Positions 56,938 through 64,000 of a stretch of 64,000 nt of DNA are shown one piece after another. Position numbers and translations under genes: made by a program. Source of the DNA: Sweltsa coloradensis (Eukaryota; Arthropoda; Insecta; Plecoptera; Chloroperlidae); NCBI GenBank assembly GCA_024449915.1, contig JAMZAV010000322.1:62001-126000 (forward strand), read 5' to 3'. Every line of letters begins with the position of its first letter. Positions within the stretch are counted from its first letter, which is position 1. The notes under the pieces are model-generated. The model searched no databases. It saw nothing but the letters and a program-made list of their open reading frames with translations, and was not told the origin of the DNA.

Positions 56938-58416
56938 CAGTGTTCTCCCCAGAAAAAAATGTTCACTGGGTATTCCATAAACATTGCCGGGTACTATATT
57001 CATAGGGTAGGGACAAAATAGCGGGGGTCCGGGGGCTTGCCCCCGGAAAAATTTTGAGATCCTAGATTCGATTTGGTGAGTTTTAGAGGTTTTTGAAGCC
57101 TTTTTAAAGTAGCTTACTTTAGCTGGTTTTGTGGTAAGAACATTTCAAATTTGATTGAAATTATAGTCTCTAGACCTAAATTATAATTATTTTCTCCTTT
57201 GTATGTAGGCTGTGAATTCTGTACCGTAGTCCTATTGTAACAATGAGTACAATAGGCCCTTGTAAAAGTGATCCTACAACTTGAAACATTGTTGTATTTG
57301 ATAACTTGTATTAATACCCTACTTTATAATTTGCCCTAGCAATCAATAAAATTGGAAAATTGATAAAATAAAATTGTTCACTTGTGTGTGCTCCTTGTGT
57401 GCAGTGAATGTTCACGATCATAGCGATGATTGCCATTTTGCCGTAACTTATGTGTTTCGTTCAAATGCATTCCTTGTCGTGTTCTATATCAGCGAGATTA
57501 GCCTCCACGATTTTGTTTACAATCCGCGCTGCAGTTATCTCGCGTTTGAGTCAACACAGACTGACCGGAATGATGTGTAATTCGTAGCGTAGGAAAGGAA
57601 TGTGCGAGAGATCTGGTTGGAGCGGAGAAGAGAGGGGAGCGCGGGGAGGTGTCAAACTACAGCTGACAAAACAAAACCACGCTCGCTGAATGAAATGTGA
57701 TGCGTCAGTCGGTGTTTGTTAAAGGTGAAAAAAACCGAGCACCACCACCACCGAAGCCTGCATGTGAGCCTGGGCCCTGGCCGGACAGCGAGCGAGTTGT
57801 ATTTCTCTCTCTCACTCTCTCCCTCTCTCTGCAGTGAGAGACGTACGTCAACTCGTACGCCAAGTCAAGTGAATAATCAGTCACACGTTATTTTGATGTT
57901 TTGTCTAACAACATTCACACAAACGCAATCAGCTACATTTAACATTTTCTACATTGGATATTTCAGGCGTAAGAAGAACAACATTTTGTAGGTTGATCTA
58001 TAATGAATGTTGTGTGATGTGTGTCCGTGTCACGTGTTGCCTTGCCTTGTTGCCTAGCACGTGCGTCGCGCGCATCGCCGGATTACCGAGCCCTCCCGAC
58101 TGCAGCCGATCGTGCTTCGGCCCAGTCAGCTGTACCGGGTGCACCCCATGCGATGCACTGCTGTCTGTCCGTGACATTCGCTTGAACTGGACTATTGGCG
58201 CACAGTGCCAGGCACCAGTGCTTCTACATGGGTGCTCGCTGACCGCACTCAATTCAAACCCCCCTCACATAAAGTCTTGACATAGAGGATGGATGGAGGT
58301 GTGAATGTGATAATTTTGAACAAAAATACTATAATTGGCGGCAGATATGTTTGTCGGGCGGTAGCTAAAAATAGCCGGGCGGGCCGCCCGGCTAACCGGC
58401 TCTGGGGAGAACACTG
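56938..58416. mobile_element. TIR element (hAT-like?) inserted in the LINE endonuclease
   Basis: The ends are CAGTGTTCTCCCCAGA and its exact inverse TCTGGGGAGAACACTG. The LINE frame on either side shows the target contained one GTATAGCA. It is now present at 56932-56939 and 58416-58423 (8 bp), overlapping the TIR tips; counted from the perfect TIRs, the duplication is TATAG (5 bp). CAGTGTTCTCCC-type ends and an 8-bp duplication suggest hAT, but the ambiguity is real. The interior includes a CpG-rich section (about 57500-58260) and no transposase. Confidence 0.8.
57500..58260 (+). promoter_or_regulatory. CpG-rich, promoter-like segment inside the TIR element
   Basis: This stretch is much richer in CG dinucleotides than its flanks (for example 'gggagcgcggggaggtg', 'gcacgtgcgtcgcgcgcatc'), contains a CT-rich tract at about 57806-57830, and has several GT/AG-like sites. 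It resembles the promoter and first-exon region of an animal gene. The 91- and 108-codon frames have no recognised domain, so capture of host DNA by the transposon is only a suggestion. Confidence 0.25.
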
Positions 58417-59003
58417 TATAGCAGGAACGGAGAGCAGAAAACGCAAATAGATTACGTGGTTTTGAGCAAAGAAAAGCAGAAGCAGCTGATGGATGTAAAG
58501 GTCATTCCGAGTGTGGGATTAGATGGAGATCACAGGTTGTTAGTAGCAGATGTCCAAATAGATAGGAGTATACGTAAATGAAATGAGTACACTGAGAAGA
58601 AGTTGGAAGTATGGAGACTGAGCGAGTTATCAGTAAGGGAAGAGTACCAGCAGCTGATAAGAAAGGATATTCCAAAGGGAGAGATTCAAGGAGTGGAGGA
58701 AGAATGGGAGCATTTAAGAAAACATTGGTGCAGGCAACAGAGAAAACTGTGGGAGAACGAGTGGAGTGAGAAAAGAGGAAAAAGTGAAAATAGAACATGG
58801 AGGGAGTACATGAAAGATAGAACAGATGAGAAGAAAGAATTGTACAAAAATGCTAAGAGGGAAGCACAAAGAATGGTCAAAGAAGAGAAGGCAGAAGACT
58901 GGAAGAAGTTTGCAAAGAAGTTGGAAAAAGATGCAGAAGGAAACAAGAAGATGTTGTATGGCATAGTGAAAACAAAGAGAAAAGAAGCACGCATGCAACT
59001 TAC

Positions 59004-59160
59004 AGTCAGCAGAAACTTTCTGTAGTTTTACTCTAGCCTTCAAGGCGTTCAAGTCCAAGGGGTTTATGTTCTCCTTCGCAAGATTAGTAAGAGCAAAACA
59101 TGTCAAATCTACATCAGCAATTCCTGCAGCATGGTGAAAGCGGGTACCAATATTTCACAT
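59004..59160 (-). CDS. Candidate host exon or coding remnant
   Basis: The minus strand is open for about 50 codons in a compositionally coding-like frame: FHHAAGIADVDLTCF, 'ALTNLAKENINPLDLNALKA', 'RVKLQKVSAD'. It ends at GTAAGT (59003-58998), a consensus splice donor, and an acceptor-like CTGCAG precedes codon GIA (exon start about 59123); an alternative open start lies near 59160. I do not recognise the protein. It lies immediately beyond the truncated LINE and on the opposite strand. Could be a host exon, a retrocopy or chance. Confidence 0.3.
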
Positions 59161-59399
59161 ATCTCACTTGAGCCTAAAAAAAACACACACACATATTTAT
59201 TAATAAATGGGAGGCCTGTCAATAGAAAACCATAAAATGCGTAATAGTCTAGTGGTTCACTAGTCAAATATGACCTTGACACGCCCGTAAGCACTCAAAT
59301 TCAGATGTACAATGCTCTGAAGAAAATTGAAACGATATATGTGAACTCTAAAATGCACTAGACACAGATATTTTTATGCAGAAGAACATACAACAAACA
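59161..59399. other. No gene seen
   Basis: AT-rich, with a poly-purine/CA tract near 59175-59195. Confidence 0.4.
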
Positions 59400-59437
59400 G
59401 AATTGTTATTATTTACTACAATTCAGAAATTAAAAAA

Positions 59438-59518
59438 GTCCGCCCCAACCGGGAATCGAATCACAGATCTCCCCCATTCCAGACAGGCGTCTTAACCACT
59501 AGACCATCAGGCGGGTAC
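59438..59518 (-). repeat. tRNA-like SINE head 1
   Basis: The minus strand reads GTACCCGCC, TGATGGTCTAGTGG (A box), a paired anticodon arm with loop CTGGAAT (anticodon GGA), GATTCGATTCCCGG (B box), then GGGGCGGAC. The acceptor pairs roughly (CCGCC with GGCGG) but the T-stem is mismatched and the variable loop is short, unlike a true tRNA-Ser. I call a pseudo-tRNA SINE head. Confidence 0.75.
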
Positions 59519-59735
59519 ATTTTATTCTCTGAATTGTAGTGGCAAAAAACATCTAAATGGATGGAACAGTACTGCAACAAATATCTGCTGCCTTTGAACT
59601 GACCACCAAACATTAATTATAATGTCATTACCTTTACGCAGGTATGAGCGAGTGTTTATTTCTCGATTTGTTTAGTCGGGAAACACTCCCGTAGGTGTAA
59701 TTGTTATTATTTACTACAATTCAGAAATTCGAAAA

Positions 59736-59772
59736 GTCCGCCCCAGCCGGGAATCGAACCACGGATCTCCCG
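59736..59772 (-). repeat. tRNA-like SINE head 2 (partial)
   Basis: Only the 3' half remains: GTCCGCCCC, then the complement of GGTTCGATTCCCGG and part of the anticodon arm ('ggatctcccgc'). It lies at the centre of the palindrome, next to the arm junction. Confidence 0.75.
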
Positions 59773-59929
59773 CAAATCAAATCGAGAAATAAACCCTCGC
59801 TCATACCTGCATAAAGATAATGACATTATAATTAATATTTGGTGGTAAGTTCAAAGGCAGCAGATATACGTTGCAGTACTTTTCCAACCATTCAGATCTA
59901 TAATGCAACTACAATTCAGAGAATAACAT

Positions 59930-60011
59930 GTACCCCTCTTGATGGTCTAGTGGTTAAGACGCCTGTCTGGAATGCGGGAGATCCGTGGTTCGATTCCCGG
60001 TTGGGGCGGAC
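59930..60011 (+). repeat. tRNA-like SINE head 3
   Basis: GTACCCCTC, TTGATGGTCTAGTGG (A box), anticodon stem CCTGT/GCGGG with loop CTGGAAT, GTGGTTCGATTCCCGG (B box) and GGGGCGGAC. It is followed by 'ttttttaatttctgaattg', the SINE body. Nearly the mirror of head 1. Confidence 0.8.
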
Positions 60012-60065
60012 TTTTTTAATTTCTGAATTGTAGTAAATAATAACAATTACACCTACGGGAGTGTT

Positions 60066-60962
60066 TCTCGACGAAACAAATCGGGAAAAAAACAGAATTG
60101 CTTTATGTAATGAACCCTACTATTCACCATTGTTAAGCGTAAAGTCAACGCGACGGGAGCAACCTCTTCTTTTTTCCGTTGAGTCGACTTTATGCGTACC
60201 GTGTACATAAAAAATATGTGGGGGTAATAGGAAACAAACGAACAGACACAACACAACAGTCTAAAAAGATGATTGAAATCGAGCTAATATTGCCAAAGTT
60301 ATGCTATCAAACATTGAAAATCTGACTACTGGGAAATATCATCCAATTTTGGATTGCCAGCATTGGAAAAAAATGCTGTGTGCTTTTTTAAAAGTACAAA
60401 ACATGTTTGATTGTTTTCAAATTTGAAATTTATACAATAAAAAAGTTCAAGCTTCAAATGTCCTAGATAATGGTGTAAGACCACCTCTCTACCCGACATA
60501 GTTGGAACATAGTTAAGATTTGCGTTCGGTGGTTTCTTCCGCGAAAGTTTTTCGATTATACTCCCTGATTTGCTGTTCCTGATTTTTGGCAAACCTCATA
60601 TTCGTTTAAAGTGGGATCGTCTAATAAATCAATTCTTTTCTTTTCGTTTTTCTTTTTTAATGTTTTTTTTCCCCTTTTTTTTCTTTTTTTTTCTTTCTTT
60701 TTCTTTTCTTTTCATTTCCCCACCCTTTTTTATATTTGATTCATTCATTAAATGCATTTAATATCATTTTTATCTGTTACCAAAATTGTTGTGTGAAAGG
60801 CATTGTTGTTGTAATGCTACAAGTTCAAATAGTTACTTTAAATGTAGTATATTGTTGTTGCTACATCTATGTAATTAGATTTATTTAGTTGTCCTCCTTT
60901 GTAAATCAGTTTTTATAACTGAATAGGATAGACGTTAAATAAATAATAAATAAATAAATAAT
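60066..60962. other. No gene; possible LINE 3' tail
   Basis: From about 60750 the AT-rich sequence ends in 'aaataaataataaataaa' immediately before family C. This resembles the tail of a CR1/L2-type LINE 3' UTR (compare 11640-11697), but no coding part is recognisable. A T-rich tract lies at 60640-60720. Confidence 0.35.
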
Positions 60963-61953
60963 TAAGCAAGCAAAGCGAGCGTTTCCATTTGACTCTGCCG
61001 GAAAAAGTAGTCACTGGTTTTGTTTGTTTTTTTTAGTTTTTTTTGTACGTCTCGCGATAACGTTCGAACGGAGGCTCGGATCGAGCTGAAATTTTCACCA
61101 TCCGCAAGCTTCGTACTAGATTGAATGCCATTAGTTTTGTGGCAAAATCGGCCAAAAAGTTACAAAGTTACATTAAAGTTAATCGAAAGTTTTTTTTTCA
61201 AACTTAACGGCGACAAAATCTGAGGTGGCCAAATCATTTAGAATGTCTGTCCGGTCACGAATATGTTAATTTTATTTGGATCCGACAAGAAGTGTAGATG
61301 GAAATTACATTATAACAAAGTACCGTTACCAAGGCAACGGAAAGTCGCGCAGCTTTTTTGGCTCATGATAGCGGTCGAACGGAGGTTCGGAGTTGAAATT
61401 TTGACCATCCGCAAACTTCGATCTGGATTGAATGCCATTAGTTTTGTGGCAAAATCATTCAAAAAGTTATAAAGTTCCATTAAAGTTAAGCGAAAGTTTT
61501 TTTTTCAAACTAAACGGCGACAAAATCTGAGGTGGCCAAATTATTTTGAATGTCCGTCCGGCTACGAATATGTTAATTTTATTCTGATCTGATAAGTAGT
61601 GTAGATGGAAATTACATAATAACAAAAGTATCGTTACTATGGCAACGAAAAATTGCACTATGCACTGCCACCTAAAAGTAATCAAAATACTATCGAGGAA
61701 GCAGTGTATTATTTGTAACCAAAGAATTTAAATAGTTTTTCCAAGGTAATGATGTCAAGGTTTTCTAGATGGCGGTGAATTTTATCAACAAAGTAAAGGT
61801 TAACCCACGGGTTTACCCAAATATCTTGGCAATAATAAATAATATTGAAAACATGGCCCCGTGGACAGCAAACGTCACAAATTTTAAAATTTTAAAATGT
61901 GCAATGTGGGGCACGTGCTCGCTTATCAACGCGTCCAACTGAGCGTTTCCTAG
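60963..61953 (+). mobile_element. Helentron-like element, family C, longest copy (991 bp)
   Basis: The 5' end AAGCAAGCAAAGCGAGCG leads to 'tttccatttgactctgccgg'. The body contains two copies of the block 'gccattagttttgtggcaaa' (about 61127 and 61435), showing an internal duplication of roughly 300 bp. The 3' end is GCTCGCTT, AACGC, GTCCAACTGA, GCGTT, TCCTAG. T flanks both ends. No coding capacity. Confidence 0.85.
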
Positions 61954-62103
61954 TTATTATTATGAAATAAATAAATATACTCACCAGCTTTGTGCGGGAC
62001 AAACAATGACATGTGCAGACTAAATCTCTCCTTCTTCTGATTCTGCCTGTGTTTAGTATGTAATGCTCACGGCCATTGTGCTGCAATCACATGTTTAATT
62101 TAG
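61954..62103. other. Spacer
   Basis: Short region between the family C 3' end and the LINE open frame; nothing recognised. Confidence 0.5.
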
Positions 62104-64000
62104 TTAAGTTTAAAACATGGGCTATTTTGGCCTGGTCATTTTGCCAAAGCATTTCCAGTTAAGAGGGTACGAAATAACCCTAGGAAAGCTACGCCAACTT
62201 GGTTCACGGGTGGAATTTTAAAATCACATAACAGATTAAGATTTCTTGTCAAAACAAGTAGAACGAGAGCTTGCCCTAATGATTTTAAAGAATTTGTAAA
62301 ATCATATAGGAAAATTTATAAAAAGACGGTACGGGCAGCCAAGCGAATGTCGGTATCACATTATATCTCACAAGCTACCAATAGAAGCAAAGCTGTCTGG
62401 GACGTTATATTTGAAACCACACTAATCAGCAGAAAAAAAGCAAAAAGCACTTTACAAATAAAAGAAATTAAACAAAACGGGAAAACTCTAACTGACAATA
62501 AAGAAATAGCCGAAGCTTTTAACAAATATTTTATAAATATTCCGTCTGACCTGATAAAGGACCACGGGATCAGGATAAAGCCAGACCCTCTAAACATTCT
62601 TAAAGATAGTATCCCATACAATGATCATACCATTTTCATGCTACCAACGTACAGAGAAGAAATACATGAAATCGTAACCAACCTAAGCCCTAAATCAGCT
62701 ATAGACTGTAATGAGTTATCAGTTAAGTTAATTAAAAAGTGTATAAACCATCTCCTTGATCCTCTCGTGGATATATTTAATACTTCACTTACCTCGGGGG
62801 TTTTTCCAGATCTAATGAAACTTGCCGTCGTAATTCCTATTTATAAGAAGGAGGAGCATATTAACTCGCTTTATAATTATCGCCCAATAAGTATTCTGCC
62901 AATTTTCTCAAAAATTTTGGAAAAGATTGTCGCTACACGTCTTTTAAATTTCTTGCAAAAATATGGCCTCCTTTCTGAATTTCAACATGGGTTTAGGAAA
63001 AGTAGATCCACGGCCACTGCAACAGCTTCTATGTTAGATAAAGTTTATAATTCACTGGATAAGGGTTGGGAAACTTTGGGAGTGTTCTTTGATTTAAGTA
63101 AAGCTTTCGATTGTGTGAACCATAATCTACTGATTAGCAAGTTAGAACACTATGGTATCAGAGGAACAGCGGGAACTTGGTTTACCTCATATTTGTCTTG
63201 TCGCAAGCAAAAAGTAGTCATCAATAACAATAAGGAAGCACAGTCAAGCTGGACTATGAACAGCTGCGGAGTGCCCCAAGGCTCTGTGCTAGGTCCAATA
63301 TTGTTCTTGGTCCTAATCAATGACCTACCTGCATACTGTAATAGAATAGTTTTGCAGGAGGGTCTCCTGGCTGTTTTATACATGATTCTATTTGCTGATG
63401 ACTCAAGTGCCATCATTTCCTGTCCGCATCCAGATTTATGAACGGTCGTTGCGAACAGAATAATAAGCATAATCTGTTTGTGGTTTGGGTCTAACGTACT
63501 TCATCTAAATGGTGGCAAAATTCAAGTACTTTATTTTAAGATTAAGGGTACCTACAGCTAATGATGCAGAATGCTTGCACAGTAAACCAGGTATTTTAGT
63601 TAATGATAAACAAATAAACCCCATAGATCGTGGAATTTTTCTTGGTTTAATAGTGGATGCTCATTTAACTTGGCGCCCTAAATGTTGATGTTTTATGTAA
63701 GCGCCTTACCTCCAATATTTATGCACTTCGTAAATTAGCAACATTAGTAACCCCAGCCGTTCTAAAAGTGGCATATTTTTCTAACTTTCATTCCATCATG
63801 ACTTATGGTTTGCTCTCTTGGGGTTCAGCCTCTAAAGCTCTGTTACACCGTGTCTTACTCCTGCAAAAAAGAGCAGTAAGAATACTCGGTAAGTGTTCTT
63901 ACCGAGAAAGCTGCAAGCCTAAGTTCAAAGAGCTAAAAATTTTGACTGTTGCCAATGCTTACATTTACAGTGTTCTTTGCTTTGTTAAGGATAATCCACA
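62104..64000 (+). pseudogene. 5'-truncated LINE with CR1/Jockey-like RT, running off the window
   Basis: The frame is open from 62104, well before the first Met at 62347. It begins in the endonuclease-RT linker ('TPTWFTGGILKSHNRLRF', 'YRKIYKKTVRAAKR'). RT motifs: 'SAIDCNELSVKLIKK', YNYRPISILPIFSKI, FQHGFRKSRST, FFDLSKAFDCVNH, HYGIRG, CGVPQGSVLGPILF and FADDSS. A frameshift near 63430 moves on to a frame with 'LHLNGGKIQVLYF', and another near 63690 to 'SNIYALRKLATLVTPAVL' and 'LLSWGSASKALLHRVLLL', the thumb/C-terminal region. The element continues past 64000. The endonuclease is missing. It is a dead copy but most of the catalytic domain is intact. Confidence 0.88.

Larger units (their letters stand above)
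56508..58992 (+). pseudogene. RTE-like LINE fragment: endonuclease and linker, no RT, split by a TIR element
   Basis: Codons from about 56508 give 'NGVGIMVSPKWKKEVLEV' and 'WDICQIYAPQVGCD'. After a one-base shift near 56700 the endonuclease continues with LLGDFNAQVG, 'RLLDLCNRNELVIGNTW' and 'HRITRYS'. It resumes after 58423 with KTQIDYVV and LDGDHRLLVADV (the D-H pair), then a stop near 58580 and a Lys/Glu-rich linker ('WEHLRKHWCRQQRKLW') up to 58990. The motifs fit the APE-like endonuclease of RTE-type LINEs. Sequence similarity stops abruptly before the RT, which is unusual because LINEs normally lose the 5' end. Confidence 0.75.
59400..60065. repeat. Palindromic cluster of tRNA-derived SINE units
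   Basis: Arms of about 290 bp (59400-59690 and 59770-60065) are inverted copies, with a partial third SINE head in the centre. Each arm contains a tRNA-like head, 'ctctgaattgtagt'-type text, 'gcagcagatat', 'ataatgtcattacctttac' or the inverse, and 'cgagaaataaaccctcgctc' or the inverse. The outer tail on both sides is 'aattgttattatttactaca' and its complement. Confidence 0.85.

Noticed and set aside
58686..59106. Minus-strand frames of 102-130 codons rich in Phe, Leu and Ser
   Set aside because: Mostly antisense to the Lys/Glu-rich LINE linker; only the part above 59004 was kept as a possible exon.
59930..60011. Functional tRNA gene
   Set aside because: T-stem mismatched, short variable loop with a Ser-type anticodon, and the same head is repeated with a common SINE body.

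Overview
This window is non-coding, AT-rich, transposon-packed DNA from an animal, most likely a marine invertebrate such as an echinoderm or another deuterostome. The evidence is indirect: a CR1/L2-like LINE with an N-terminal 2A-like motif and a PHD finger (a combination reported from sea urchin and amphioxus retroelements), Copia with an initiator-Met-type primer site, a Penelope-like GIY-YIG fragment, tRNA-derived SINEs, many GGCCTA-rich stretches, and no prokaryotic gene organisation. No complete host gene is visible. One short minus-strand segment (about 59.0-59.16 kb) could be a host exon.

Layout. 0-7.2 kb: poorly polished sequence, a rolling-circle-type element (family C, 1835-2521), a family C foldback (2891-3392), a decayed minus-strand LINE (4770-5770) and SINE relics. 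7.2-11.8 kb: a family A element split by a nearly intact LINE (7705-11697) whose single long ORF has one in-frame stop. 12.7-13.4 kb: satellite of about 120-bp units. 13.8-14.8 kb: SINEs. 15.07-17.83 kb: DNA transposon with TIRs of about 280 bp. 18.7-20.7 kb: Penelope-like fragment, a TIR element and a SINE. 20.8-25.4 kb: GC-richer block with an unrecognised 220-codon ORF. 25.4-26.8 kb: interspersed repeat F carrying a hAT-type MITE. 28.6-34.7 kb: nested family A and B elements. 36.3-40.0 kb: nested TIR elements, the inner one with an array of short motifs. 40.86-45.16 kb: Copia, split by a family B element and cut off before RNase H. 45.2-48.5 kb: hAT-like element and an inverted copy of repeat F. 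49.4-51.5 kb: SINE, tandem repeats and microsatellites. 51.9-55.4 kb: family D foldback, a near-perfect hairpin and a MITE. 56.5-59.0 kb: a second LINE type (endonuclease part) split by a TIR element. 59.4-60.1 kb: palindromic tRNA-SINE cluster. 61.0-64.0 kb: family C element and a third LINE running off the window.

The main thread is a group of element families (A-D) that share a 3' terminus: a 5-bp stem AACGC/GCGTT, a few bases, then CTAG. Each has a short 5'-terminal sequence repeated in inverted form about 40 bp inside the 3' end, and each copy with clear ends is flanked by T on both sides. That is the architecture described for Helentron/HINE rolling-circle transposons. A family B copy inside the Copia ORF gives an internal test: taking it out at T|T leaves the two flanking codon series adjacent and in the same frame. 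Families C and D also occur as foldbacks joining two like ends.

The coding units are retroelement proteins and do not form a cellular pathway. Parts of the sequence (about 1-2050, 26.5-27.2 kb and patches in 22-25 and 29-35 kb) look homopolymer-inflated when compared with other copies of the same repeats, so breaks in those parts may be sequencing errors.
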